64,000 nt of DNA from an uncultured Emticicia sp. Lineage in GTDB: Bacteria > Bacteroidota > Bacteroidia > Cytophagales > Spirosomataceae. Location of the stretch: assembly GCF_937903345.1 (NCBI RefSeq), contig NZ_CALCZQ010000062.1, forward strand, positions 71,834-135,833. The letters are read 5' to 3'. Shown here piece by piece: positions 17,339 to 25,843 of the stretch. Under the pieces are notes generated by a model. The model was given only the letters and a program-made list of their open reading frames with translations, did not search any database and was not told where the DNA came from. The stretch's first letter is position 1, and every line of letters starts with the position of its first letter. A program made the translations under genes and the position numbers.

Positions 17339-19861
17339 ATGAAAAATGAAATAATTGCATTTTATAAAAAAACCTTTGGAGTAGAATTTGTTCCATATTT
17401 ATACCAAATTAAGGTAGCAGAAGCATTACTTTTAGGGAAAAATATCATTTTGCAAGTACCAACTGGTGCTGGTAAAACCTGGGCATCTATTATGCCTTTT
17501 TTGTATGCCAAAGAAATGGGACTTGATTCATTTCCCAAAAAAATGATTTATAGTCTTCCTTTAAGGACATTGGCAAACTCTATTTATGAAGATGTTCTTG
17601 AAGTACTTCGGAAAATGGATTATAATGAGGACGATATAAAAAGACAAACTGGGGAGTACTCTGACGACCCGTATTTTGAGAAAGATATTATTTTTTCCAC
17701 GATTGACCAAACTCTTAGTAATTTTCTTTGCTTTCCATTACCCATTTCGCACCGCCAAGCTAATATTAATGCAGGGGCTTTAATTGGTAGCTATTTAGTG
17801 TTTGATGAATTTCATTTATTAGATGAAAATCTTTCAATGGCAACTACCATTGGAACGCTTAGGATGCTTGGCAATCTTTGTAGATGTTGTATTATGACTG
17901 CTACTTTGAGTGAAGATTTTATGAAAGATTTGAAGGGTAGTCTAACAAATTATGAAATTATTACGCTTGATAACTTTGAAGACGATAGAAGTAAAATAAA
18001 ATCACTTTTACCAACTAAAAATAAAAAGAGGTTAACGGTTTATGATTATTCACTAAATCATGAAAACATTATAAATCACCACATTGATAAAACAATTGTA
18101 ATTTGCAATAGAGTTGAAAATGCTCAAAAAATATACTTTGACTTAATTGAAGAACAGAAAAAAACGGATTATGAAATTTTCAAAAACGCTGAAATCATTT
18201 GTTTACATTCTCGATTTTTTGATAAAGATAGAAAAGAAAAAGAAGGTAAATTGAAAAAACTTTTTGGTAAATCGACTCCTACAACCAATGCAATATTGAT
18301 AGCCACCCAAGTAATTGAGGCAGGAATGGATATTTCGTGTTCTGTAATGCACACTGAAATCTCTCCAATTAGTTCATTTTTACAAAGAGCAGGGCGAAAT
18401 GCGAGATTTGCAGAAGAAATAGGGCAAATTTTTATCTATTCATTACATAGTGTAGGAGAAAAGGAATTACTTGATTTAGAGCCAGAAACTAAAGAAGATA
18501 AAGATGAAATCAGAAAACTAAAAAGTAAATATTTACCATATAAAGAGGATGTTACAGAAAAAACTTTGCTTGAATTAAAGAAAGTTTCGACGCTTGATGG
18601 AGAAATTCCTAAAAAATTAATTGAAGCTATTTTGGGAGAAACAGAAAAAAATATCATCAAAAAAATGAGAAGCAGTCAATATGGTGGCTTTAATCAAGAT
18701 TTAATAAGAAAAAGTTGGAGTGATTGCCAGAAAAACAATTATCGTTCTACCATACGAGATATTCAAAGTGTTGAAGTTGTTTTAATAAATGAAAGTCAAA
18801 AAGATGAAATTGCTCAATTTCCGTTCCGTTATCAGTCAGTAGGAATGTATAAGTGGAGTTTGGTAGGATGGTTAAATAAGATTGTTAAAAATACAACTTA
18901 TGATAATGAAGCACTTGTATGGGAATTGAAAGAGGATGATGATATTTTCTTAGAAAATGATGAAGATAAAAAGACAATCTTGAAAGAATTAAAGCCAAAT
19001 GATTTTAAAAATATTCCCTCAAAAGTTTTCGTTAACGCTAATTTTTTCGGGTATCACAAGGATTTTGGATTTAATTGGCAGTATGAAAATACGTTTGGTA
19101 GTATTTCGCCAAAAAGTGAATTCAAAGAAAAAAAAGATGATTTCAAACCACTTGAAAAAGACTCTTTTTATCAGCACAATATGGGTTTAATTAATGCTTT
19201 TGAACAAGAATTTTTAGGAACAAGTGAAAATAGAAATGACAAATTAGATTTTATATTTAAAGAATTAGCTGTTTATATTGAAGAACCCGAACTCACAAAA
19301 GAGGATTTTCTGAAATTAATAAACTGGATGATTATACTACATGATTATGGCAAGTTGAATGAAAATTGGCAAAATCCAATGCAAAAGTATCAATCTCTGA
19401 AAGACCCAAATTGGATTAAAGAAGTTTTAGGGCATACCGATTTCAATTCCAAAGATGAAAATGATTTTGAATTAAGTCAAAAATCTGGACTTAGTAAAAG
19501 ACCACCACACGCAGGAGTAGGAGCTTATATTTTCCAAGAAATTATCGAAGAATTTTATGAAAATGAATATTTAAAAAGTAGTATTTCAATGGCAATAGCA
19601 AAACATCATAGCCCAGAATTGTTACGGAATGAATATCCAACTTTTACAATATCTGAGACTAATTACTTAACAATGCAAAAGCTATTAGACAAGTTTGGAT
19701 TAGATACAACTTTAGAAAAAAGTGATTCGCAAGGAAGGTTAGAAGGGTTTCAATTTGAAGGATATAAAGAGAATGTTCTTTATCTATTCTTTGTAAGAAT
19801 TTTGAGACTTTGTGACCAAAAAGCAACAGAAAATTTGAGTAAATACTATAAAGAAAACTGA
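17339..19861 (+). CDS. cas3: CRISPR helicase-nuclease Cas3 with C-terminal HD domain
   Basis: An 840-residue protein. The helicase comes first: Walker A PTGAGKTW (GAGKT at 43-47), DEFH box at 156-159, motif III TATLSE, and motif VI QRAGRNAR. The HD nuclease is at the C-terminus: ILHDYGK (His668-Asp669), PPHAGVGAY (His724) and AKHHSPELL (His756-His757). Usual single-chain Cas3 has HD before the helicase; only about 40 residues precede Walker A here, so the order is reversed. All metal-binding residues expected of the HD fold are present. It should be recruited by Cascade to unwind and degrade target DNA. It ends one base before cas8, so tight coupling is likely. Confidence 0.93.
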   Translation: MKNEIIAFYKKTFGVEFVPYLYQIKVAEALLLGKNIILQVPTGAGKTWASIMPFLYAKEMGLDSFPKKMIYSLPLRTLANSIYEDVLEVLRKMDYNEDDIKRQTGEYSDDPYFEKDIIFSTIDQTLSNFLCFPLPISHRQANINAGALIGSYLVFDEFHLLDENLSMATTIGTLRMLGNLCRCCIMTATLSEDFMKDLKGSLTNYEIITLDNFEDDRSKIKSLLPTKNKKRLTVYDYSLNHENIINHHIDKTIVICNRVENAQKIYFDLIEEQKKTDYEIFKNAEIICLHSRFFDKDRKEKEGKLKKLFGKSTPTTNAILIATQVIEAGMDISCSVMHTEISPISSFLQRAGRNARFAEEIGQIFIYSLHSVGEKELLDLEPETKEDKDEIRKLKSKYLPYKEDVTEKTLLELKKVSTLDGEIPKKLIEAILGETEKNIIKKMRSSQYGGFNQDLIRKSWSDCQKNNYRSTIRDIQSVEVVLINESQKDEIAQFPFRYQSVGMYKWSLVGWLNKIVKNTTYDNEALVWELKEDDDIFLENDEDKKTILKELKPNDFKNIPSKVFVNANFFGYHKDFGFNWQYENTFGSISPKSEFKEKKDDFKPLEKDSFYQHNMGLINAFEQEFLGTSENRNDKLDFIFKELAVYIEEPELTKEDFLKLINWMIILHDYGKLNENWQNPMQKYQSLKDPNWIKEVLGHTDFNSKDENDFELSQKSGLSKRPPHAGVGAYIFQEIIEEFYENEYLKSSISMAIAKHHSPELLRNEYPTFTISETNYLTMQKLLDKFGLDTTLEKSDSQGRLEGFQFEGYKENVLYLFFVRILRLCDQKATENLSKYYKEN

Positions 19862-19862
19862 A

Positions 19863-21611
19863 ATGTATCAAGATTTTTGCATAAAAAAACAATCGGGTAC
19901 TTACTCCGAAACCTTAGAGGCTTTTGGAGTAGCCAATTTAATCTCAAATATTTTTTCAAATAGAAATATTGATGTTAAAATAACAATTGAAGATAAAGGA
20001 ACACATTATTTGGTTAAGCCAAGCAAGGCAATATCCAATGAAATTTTAGAGAATCTGAGCTATTTCTTAGTGATTAAATTTATTAAGCGAGAATTAAACC
20101 AAGATATTCCAGAAGGGCTTTCCACTAACGGGTATTTTGATTTTCCAGCACAAAAATCCATTTTAACATTGTTTGTTGAGCGTTTCGATGAAATTGAGAA
20201 AAACAAATCATTTAGTACAGAACAGAAAAAAAATGAAAAGAAAAAATTGATAGAAGAAAAACTGTCTGAATTTGGTCAAAAAATAGATTTAGAATATGAT
20301 GTTTATAAAGAAATAAAAGGTAATAATCCATATCCTTCTTTTGGAAAGATTTTTTATAATTTTCACCAAAATCAAAATAACTTTCAAATATTAGTAACAG
20401 AAATTTTAAACAATTATTCAGATAATGTTTCTCCTAAGCGGACTTTCAAATTAGTTGATGAAAAACCTACATCCCAACAACTATACAATCCAAATCAAGG
20501 AAAAGGATTAAATAGAGAAAAAGCAAATAATTCTTCGACTGGTAATTTGAATTCAAACTGGATTACTGAATCCATGAAAATTTCTGGAGCTTTATCATTT
20601 ATGACTTGTCAATATGTGAAAGTGGGCTCGACCTATGATTTGAAAATATATGTACCAGAATTTAATAACATTTCGCTGAATGAGGCAAAAAATATAGTTT
20701 CTCATTTTAAGAAACATTTAAAAAGTACATCTCCTGTTAAATTAGATATTATTAATATACTGAACTTCACCGAAAAATTTATTAAAGAAACTCCAGAATA
20801 TAATAGGGGGAAAGTTAAAAACACAATAAAAGGATTTCATTCAGTCTATCAGAAGAATCTTGGACAAGCCAAAGCTGTGACAAATATTGCATTTATACAA
20901 ACTCCTGATTTTGTTGAATATGAGAATAAAGAACAAGGTATTGAATGGATAGAAATTCTTAATCAGCAAAAAGCTATCATATCAAATATAGAAGAATTGG
21001 GCGATTCTTTACAAGGATTACAGTCTTATAGAAGTTTTCTTGGTAGTATTGGAAGCACCGCTTTGAGTCATTTTTCTAAATTTAATTATTGGTATGCAGG
21101 CTATTTAATGCAGCAACTTACCAAAGGAAATCGTTTTGTAAGAGCATTTAAAATTGAACATTTAAACAAATTTTATAATAATATGGAATCTAAATTAGGC
21201 GAAATTATTAGCAACGAGGGCTTTAAGGCAGTTGCTGCTGCTATTCGTAAAAGTACAGTCAGTCTTCAATACACACCGAAAGACCAACGAAAATTTGAAA
21301 TTAGATATGGGTTAGCTCAGCAGCTACAAAATAAGTCGAAATCAAAAACTGATTTAGCGACTTTCATTGGCGAGTTTGTAGGCACATATAACTCCGAAAC
21401 GGGAAGAAACGCAGAAAAGAACGGTGGAAAATCACTACGTGCGAACGTTAAAGATGGTGAACTAATCAAATTTTATGAAATTCTAGATAAAGAGCCATCA
21501 CGTTTAGTTGGAGCACTATTAGCCTCTTATGGTTTTGCCTTATCTTCCAAAGAAAAAATCGAACAACCAGAGGCTAATGAAACCTCAGAAGAAGATCAAG
21601 AAATAGATTAA
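19863..21611 (+). CDS. cas8b: Cascade large subunit, Cas8b-type
   Basis: A 582-residue protein between cas3 and cas7, starting one base after the cas3 stop. No motif of a better-known enzyme is present. The identification rests on position, size and company with a Cst2/DevR-type Cas7 and a Cas5t-like protein, the pattern of the Tneap-type I-B (Cas8b/Cst1) systems. The C-terminal third (residues about 395-560) is rich in conserved-looking helices and may include the fused small-subunit-like region. No zinc-finger CxxC pairs were seen. It would recognise the PAM and trigger R-loop formation. Which Cas8 subfamily it belongs to needs a profile search (Cas8b1/Cst1, Csh1 or Cas8a). Confidence 0.75.
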   Translation: MYQDFCIKKQSGTYSETLEAFGVANLISNIFSNRNIDVKITIEDKGTHYLVKPSKAISNEILENLSYFLVIKFIKRELNQDIPEGLSTNGYFDFPAQKSILTLFVERFDEIEKNKSFSTEQKKNEKKKLIEEKLSEFGQKIDLEYDVYKEIKGNNPYPSFGKIFYNFHQNQNNFQILVTEILNNYSDNVSPKRTFKLVDEKPTSQQLYNPNQGKGLNREKANNSSTGNLNSNWITESMKISGALSFMTCQYVKVGSTYDLKIYVPEFNNISLNEAKNIVSHFKKHLKSTSPVKLDIINILNFTEKFIKETPEYNRGKVKNTIKGFHSVYQKNLGQAKAVTNIAFIQTPDFVEYENKEQGIEWIEILNQQKAIISNIEELGDSLQGLQSYRSFLGSIGSTALSHFSKFNYWYAGYLMQQLTKGNRFVRAFKIEHLNKFYNNMESKLGEIISNEGFKAVAAAIRKSTVSLQYTPKDQRKFEIRYGLAQQLQNKSKSKTDLATFIGEFVGTYNSETGRNAEKNGGKSLRANVKDGELIKFYEILDKEPSRLVGALLASYGFALSSKEKIEQPEANETSEEDQEID

Positions 21612-21635
21612 TTAATACAATAAAAACTCAATAAA

Positions 21636-22628
21636 ATGGCAGAGAACAAAAAAAACATCTCATCAATTTCTATCAGTGGAGAAATTACATTAAACCTACA
21701 TTCTTTGAATAATGAAGGAGGTGAAGGAAATCAAATTATTACTCGTCAAGTAACAATAGTTGATAAAGAAGGAGAAACACATACAGTTAATGCTATCTCT
21801 GGGGATATGTTTAAACATATTCATGCGGTACATTTAGCTCAACTTGCGAAAGAACAAGGTTTGGCACTCAGTAAATATGCAGAAGCCTTAAACCCGAATC
21901 GTATTTCGAAAAATGATTTTGAAAATTACTTTGAAAAAGATAAGAAAAGGAAAAATGAATCATCAGCAGATATTATTACTGCAATGATAGATATTTGTAC
22001 TGTTTGCGACACTCATGGAATATTGATAACTGATAAAATTGGAGAGAATAAGAATAGCTCTAATACTCCAAGAAAATCAACGGTTGAATTTGGTTGGACT
22101 GTAGGAATTCCAAATAAAACTAATACTGAAAGTTATTTACATACAAAACTTGTAACTAATGCAGGTAGTACAGAAACAACAGGGAGTAACGAAGGTCAAA
22201 ATATTTTTCATAGACCTGCAAATCATGGAGTATATGCTTTTGTATGTAGTATTGACGTTTATCGAATTGGATTTAATGATATATCAAGAAGTTATCCAAT
22301 AAACGACGAAGATAGACTAAATCGTTACAGGGCATTAGTTCAAAGCCTTTTGAGTTCATTTATTAATCCTAAAGGAGCAATGACAAGCACTCAAAAACCA
22401 CATATTACAGATTTTAAAGGAGTGGTTGCTATCTCAAAAAAATTAACGCCTGCTCCCACAATTAGTGCAATTAATAAAAGTTATAAAGAAGAAATAGCCA
22501 AAATTGCAGTTAGTCTTAACAATATTGATTCTGAAATGATAGAATTAAAAGATTTTAATGGAATGGGAGAACTCTCTGAAGTACTCAGTGATTTGATAAA
22601 TAATTCAGAACCTTACAAAATATCGTGA
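21636..22628 (+). CDS. cas7: Cascade backbone protein Cas7 (Cst2/DevR type)
   Basis: A 330-residue RAMP protein of the DevR/Cst2 group. It shows the N-terminal SISISGEITLNLHSLNNEG, then GNQIITRQVTIVDKEG, the block AISGDMFKHIHAVHLAQLA, and STVEFGWTVGIP. Several copies coat the crRNA spacer in Cascade. It lies 24 bp after cas8 and its TGA stop shares one base with the cas5 ATG, so cas7 and cas5 are translationally coupled. Length and motifs fit type I-B. The group is also called an autoregulator family for historical reasons; no DNA-binding motif is visible. Confidence 0.92.
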   Translation: MAENKKNISSISISGEITLNLHSLNNEGGEGNQIITRQVTIVDKEGETHTVNAISGDMFKHIHAVHLAQLAKEQGLALSKYAEALNPNRISKNDFENYFEKDKKRKNESSADIITAMIDICTVCDTHGILITDKIGENKNSSNTPRKSTVEFGWTVGIPNKTNTESYLHTKLVTNAGSTETTGSNEGQNIFHRPANHGVYAFVCSIDVYRIGFNDISRSYPINDEDRLNRYRALVQSLLSSFINPKGAMTSTQKPHITDFKGVVAISKKLTPAPTISAINKSYKEEIAKIAVSLNNIDSEMIELKDFNGMGELSEVLSDLINNSEPYKIS

Positions 22629-23296
22629 TGATAAGATTTTCAGCTATATTTCAACCAACCACTTTGTTTTCTTTGAAAGAAAGCAATTCAACTAATAAAG
22701 GAGCAAAGTCGTTGTTTTTGCCTTCTCCGTATTCCATTAAAATGGCTATTTTAAATCAGGCTATTACTATTGGAGGCGATTTGCCTAAATTAGAAACTAA
22801 GAAAAGTAAAGAATTTGAAAAAATTAGAGATGCAAAAATTAGTTTTTTTATTTCTGAGGATACTAACTTTTGTGTAAACAATTCTTTTGTTAAAATACAA
22901 GAACCTGTTAGAGAAGGAAGCGGCTTTAAACCTACAATTTCATTCAGAGAATACGTTTATATTTCTGATAACATTGAAATTATTTTTGAAGTAGATTCTG
23001 AGGAAACAAAGTACTATCTTAAAAAATATATATATAAAATCAATTATTTTGGAAAAAGGGGGTGTTTTTTCCAGTTTACAGATTTTAATGAGAATCCGCC
23101 AGAATCTAATGTAAAACCATTTGATGTAAAAAATGGCGTTATTGGCATATTACAATCGTATGACGATTTTGATGCAAAATCAACTTTTGATGATGTTAAC
23201 AGTTTTTCAAAAAGTAACTCTAAACGTAAAAAGCAAATTTTAGTATTGCCTTTGAAAGTGGAAAGCTCATCAAAAAACTTTACCTTATTTAATTAA
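22628..23296 (+). CDS. cas5: Cascade subunit Cas5 (I-B, Cas5t-like)
   Basis: A 222-residue RAMP protein starting at the ATG that overlaps the cas7 stop; a GTG three bases earlier is also possible. The N-terminal RAMP strand IRFSAIFQPTTLF is followed by the family signature SLFLPSPYSIKMAILNQAI. It caps the 5' handle of crRNA and contacts Cas8. The final gene of the interference module, it is followed by about 180 bp of dyad-rich sequence and then the inserted DUF559 element, which separates it from cas4. Confidence 0.9.
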   Translation: MIRFSAIFQPTTLFSLKESNSTNKGAKSLFLPSPYSIKMAILNQAITIGGDLPKLETKKSKEFEKIRDAKISFFISEDTNFCVNNSFVKIQEPVREGSGFKPTISFREYVYISDNIEIIFEVDSEETKYYLKKYIYKINYFGKRGCFFQFTDFNENPPESNVKPFDVKNGVIGILQSYDDFDAKSTFDDVNSFSKSNSKRKKQILVLPLKVESSSKNFTLFN

Positions 23297-23316
23297 ACTG
23301 CTTTCTGATTTCGAAA

Positions 23317-23369
23317 ATCAAGTTTAATGAAAACTTGATAAGCTGTTGATAAACAATGACTTATCAAGT
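23317..23369. promoter_or_regulatory. Overlapping, mutually exclusive stem-loops after cas5
   Basis: Segment B (23331-23342) can pair either with segment A upstream (ATCAAGTTT at 23317-23325 with AAACTTGAT, 5-nt loop) or with segment C downstream (ACTTGATAAG at 23333-23342 with CTTATCAAGT at 23360-23369, 17-nt loop). Both pairings are perfect and cannot form together. This is the geometry of an attenuator or processing switch, but no T-run follows. Function unknown. Confidence 0.45.
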
Positions 23370-23428
23370 CAATTAACTCAACCTTGTATTTCCTACTTTG
23401 GTTTATAACAATATTTTTATATCTTTCT

Positions 23429-23465
23429 CCATGAAAATTGAAAGTATAACTTTCAATTTTCATGG
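23429..23465. repeat. Perfect 16-bp inverted repeat with 5-nt loop
   Basis: CCATGAAAATTGAAAG at 23429-23444 and its exact reverse complement at 23450-23465 flank TATAA. It lies between cas5 and the left duplicated cas4 start. As RNA it forms a very stable hairpin without a following T-run; as DNA it is a strong palindrome suited to a dimeric regulator. It may be a terminator, RNA-stability hairpin or operator for the adaptation genes. Confidence 0.6.
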
Positions 23466-23515
23466 TAAACCTAACTATGACCATCAACGCCACATATTTC
23501 AGTTAGCAACAAAAT

Positions 23516-23973
23516 AATTTCCCCTCCTAATTTAGGAGGGGGCAGGGGGTGGTTAAATACTCAAATAAAATCCTTATGAATGATACTGACCAAATTCATA
23601 ACCGAATAGAATTGAAGGTTTTTAGAAAAAATCTGCGAAATAATTCTACTTCTGCCGAAGCCACTCTTTGGCTACAGCTAAAAAATAGCCAACAAGATGG
23701 TCGAAAATTTCGTCGGCAACACAGTGTGGGTGCTTATATTTTAGATTTTTATTGTCCCGCCGAAAAACTGTGTATAGAACTCGACGGTGCTGACCATTAT
23801 ACAAGTAATGGAGAAGCTTATGATGAAGAACGAACCAAATACTTAAACTCACTCAATATTAGGGTTATTCGATTTGAAAATAAAGAGGTTTTTCAGGCTA
23901 TTGAATATGTTTTGGGTAGAATTAGAAGTTGTTTTAACCACCCCTAACCCCTCCTAAATTAGGAGGGGAAATT
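23516..23973 (+). mobile_element. DUF559 gene cassette with ~40-bp terminal inverted repeats, inserted at the cas4 start
   Basis: The left end (23516-23557) and the right end (23933-23973) are near-perfect inverted copies: TTTCCCCTCCTAATTTAGGA at the left reads back from the right. Each end is itself a small palindrome around CTCCTAA/TTTAGGAG. Outside the cassette, the 17-bp sequence ATGACCATCAACGCCAC occurs at 23477-23493 and again at 24032-24048, where it is the first six codons of cas4. The left copy runs into a stop within nine codons. The simplest reading is insertion into the cas4 5' end with target duplication. There is no transposase apart from the DUF559 endonuclease itself. Confidence 0.7.
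23576..23947 (+). CDS. DUF559 (Vsr-like fold) endonuclease
   Basis: A 123-residue protein starting at ATG 23576. Its core is the DUF559 block ATLWLQLKNSQQDGRKFRRQ, then HSVGAYILDFYCPAEKLCIE and LDGADHY, with the conserved Asp/Glu of the PD-(D/E)XK/Vsr-like nuclease fold. It ends NHP, and the stop codon lies inside the right terminal inverted repeat, so gene and repeats form one unit. DUF559 proteins are common single-gene passengers in Bacteroidota genomes and their biological role is poorly defined. It lies inside the cas operon, but nothing shows that it takes part in CRISPR immunity; a selfish or homing-like element is at least as likely. Confidence 0.82.
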   Translation: MNDTDQIHNRIELKVFRKNLRNNSTSAEATLWLQLKNSQQDGRKFRRQHSVGAYILDFYCPAEKLCIELDGADHYTSNGEAYDEERTKYLNSLNIRVIRFENKEVFQAIEYVLGRIRSCFNHP

Positions 23974-24044
23974 TATTTTTTTCTTACATGAATATCAACA
24001 ATTAGGAGGGGAAATTTTATTTTTTTCTTACATGACCATCAACG
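23959..24044. repeat. Tandem 43-bp direct repeat before cas4
   Basis: Two units (23959-24001 and 24002-24044) both read TTAGGAGGGGAAATTT, then a T-rich run, CTTACATGA and a diverged end (ATATCAACAA versus CCATCAACGC). The second unit contains the cas4 start; the first gives a false start, ATGAATATCAACAATTAG, that stops after five codons. This looks like a local duplication after the cassette inserted. It may interfere with ribosome choice at cas4. Confidence 0.7.
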
Positions 24045-24562
24045 CCACCCTAATAAATATTCTTCATATCTGCCATCGAGAATTATGGCTGCACGCCCAC
24101 GCAATACGCATGGAGCATACATCTGATATTGTGGCTGAAGGTAAACTGCTTGGTGAAACAAGCTACCCGCAAAGAGCAGATAAAAACCAAGAATTGGAGC
24201 TTTCGGCAATTTTTGAGGGTATTGAGTTATCGGCCAAGATTGATTTCTTTGATGCGATTCGGGGCGTAGTTTATGAAACTAAAAAATCGGCAGCCAAGGA
24301 GTTAGCTCATGTGGCACAGGTGCAATTTTATTTGTATTTGTTGCGTAAAAATAATATCACGGCTCATTATGGACAGATTGAATACCCAAAACTACGGCAA
24401 ACCGAGCGGGTGGAATTGAACGAAGAAGATGAGAAAAAAATAGAAAGTTCGATTTTGAAGGCAACCGAAATTATTGCTCTCGGAAGCTGCCCTCCTACCC
24501 TACCTAAATCGAAGTGTAGTAAATGTTCGTATTTTGATTTTTGTTGGAGTGGAGAAGAATAG
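24032..24562 (+). CDS. cas4: CRISPR-associated exonuclease Cas4
   Basis: A 176-residue RecB-like nuclease. The N-terminus MTINATLINILHICHREL matches Cas4 starts exactly, so the start is firm. Iron-sulfur ligands are Cys14 and the C-terminal Cys162, Cys165 and Cys171 (KCSKCSYFDFC). Nuclease motifs are KIDFFDAI and YETKKS. Cas4 trims prespacers and selects PAM-proximal ends for Cas1-Cas2. Its upstream sequence is now the right flank of the DUF559 cassette and a tandem repeat, so any transcript from cas5 must cross several hairpins to reach it. The coding region itself is intact. The next gene is an ATPase, not cas1. Confidence 0.94.
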   Translation: MTINATLINILHICHRELWLHAHAIRMEHTSDIVAEGKLLGETSYPQRADKNQELELSAIFEGIELSAKIDFFDAIRGVVYETKKSAAKELAHVAQVQFYLYLLRKNNITAHYGQIEYPKLRQTERVELNEEDEKKIESSILKATEIIALGSCPPTLPKSKCSKCSYFDFCWSGEE

Positions 24563-24570
24563 CTTTTTTG

Positions 24571-24626
24571 TTTTGAATTGAAAACAAAATAATACTATAT
24601 TTGTATTGAATTCAAAACAAAATAAT
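24571..24626 (+). promoter_or_regulatory. Direct-repeat promoter of the embedded ATPase gene
   Basis: Two 21-bp direct repeats (24573-24593 and 24606-24626) differ at one base: TTGAATTGAAAACAAAATA versus TTGAATTCAAAACAAAATA, each followed by AT. They are spaced 33 bp apart, about three helical turns, and the second runs into the ATG. Between them lies TATATTTG (24596-24603), which fits the Bacteroidota -7 box TAnnTTTG, with TTTTG about 20 bp upstream as a -33 element. Binding at the repeats would cover both promoter boxes, suggesting autoregulation of the ATPase and possibly of cas1-cas2. Confidence 0.65.
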
Positions 24627-25821
24627 GGAAAAACTCATTTCGTTTCAAGACAATTTACTCCGAAATATAAAGTCGGATTTTAGGCGATATCTTTATGATA
24701 GCATCTCTTTTGACGAACGCATGATTGCCATTAAAGGTATCAGGGGGGTGGGCAAAACGACCATGCTCTTGCAATATTTAAAAACTCAGAACCTCAATAA
24801 ATCGCTCTACGTTACGGCCGACCACCCGTGGTTTTATACAAAAAATTTACTTGATACGGCCGAAGAATGGCATAAGATGGGTGGACGACTTTTGATTATT
24901 GATGAAGTGCATAAATATAAAGCTTGGTCGTCGGAATTGAAGAATATCTATGATGGGTTTCCTGATATGCAAATAATCTTTACGGCATCGTCGGCATTAG
25001 ATATTTATCGAGGAGAAGCCGACCTAAGCCGAAGGGTACTTTCCTATTCTTTGCATGGTTTGTCGTTTCGTGAGTATTTGATAATCAATAAGATAGGGAG
25101 TTTTAAGACTTATTCATTAACTGAGTTATTGATGAATCATCGAGCGATTGCGTCGGAAATCATTGAGCAAATCGAATCGCCATTGAGGCATTTTAAGGCA
25201 TATTTACGTCATGGGTATTTGCCTTTTGGGCTTGTAAAAGGAAACGAACAAGATTATTTAACAAGGGTTTTTCAGATAATTGATGCTTGTTTGGCTTATG
25301 ATTTGGCATTTATCAATGATTATTCGGCCGAGCATCAATCAAAAATAAAAAGATTGCTGGGTATATTATCTGAGACGGTTCCGTATATTCCGAATATTTT
25401 GGAATTGGCAACACAGCTTCAAATTGGGCGAAATACTTTATTAATGCTTTTGCAACATTTAGAACAGGCATCATTAATAAATTTAATCAATAAAACAGGA
25501 AAGGGTTTTTCGGCACTTCAAAAACCAGATAAGATTACTTTAGAAAATACAAATTTCTGCTACGCTCTGAGTAATGTTCCAGACGAAGGCTCAATGAGAG
25601 AAATATTTTTTGTAAATCAACTCCGAAATGCGGGATATACGGTAGAGGTAGCTGATACGGCTGATTATTTGATTGATGGAAAAATAACTGTTGAGATTGG
25701 TGGAAAAAGTAAGAAAAAGAAGCAAATAAAGGCTATTAATGATGCTTTTATAATCAAGGACAATATTGAGACCGGCGTTGGCAATGTGGTTCCGCTTTGG
25801 CTTTTTGGCTTTCTATATTAA
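24625..25821 (+). CDS. DUF4143-type AAA ATPase between cas4 and cas1
   Basis: A 398-residue P-loop ATPase of the common prokaryotic AAA+DUF4143 family. Walker A is GIRGVGKTT (residues 38-46) and Walker B LLIIDE (89-94). FTASSALDIYRGEADLSRR is the sensor region, a helical/winged region spans about 240-290, and a C-terminal nuclease-like DUF4143 part ends in VEIGGKSKKKKQIK. It is not a core Cas protein. It has its own promoter-like direct repeats and ends 22 bp before cas1, so cas1-cas2 transcription may depend on it. Family members are frequent in Bacteroidota, often alone; a function in spacer acquisition is possible but unproven, and chance insertion is an alternative. A second, decayed relative of the broader ATPase group is at 45.6-47.0 kb. 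Confidence 0.85.
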   Translation: MEKLISFQDNLLRNIKSDFRRYLYDSISFDERMIAIKGIRGVGKTTMLLQYLKTQNLNKSLYVTADHPWFYTKNLLDTAEEWHKMGGRLLIIDEVHKYKAWSSELKNIYDGFPDMQIIFTASSALDIYRGEADLSRRVLSYSLHGLSFREYLIINKIGSFKTYSLTELLMNHRAIASEIIEQIESPLRHFKAYLRHGYLPFGLVKGNEQDYLTRVFQIIDACLAYDLAFINDYSAEHQSKIKRLLGILSETVPYIPNILELATQLQIGRNTLLMLLQHLEQASLINLINKTGKGFSALQKPDKITLENTNFCYALSNVPDEGSMREIFFVNQLRNAGYTVEVADTADYLIDGKITVEIGGKSKKKKQIKAINDAFIIKDNIETGVGNVVPLWLFGFLY

Positions 25822-25843
25822 ATTTAATAAAACGTATGCCGAT

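Noticed and set aside
17339..19861. A stand-alone Cas3' helicase with a separate HD gene
   Set aside because: The HD motif and its partner histidines lie in the same frame at the C-terminus, so no separate cas3'' is needed.
23293..23493. Small minus-strand gene between cas5 and the DUF559 cassette
   Set aside because: It reads through the palindromes and the duplicated cas4 start and resembles no family; likely a chance frame.
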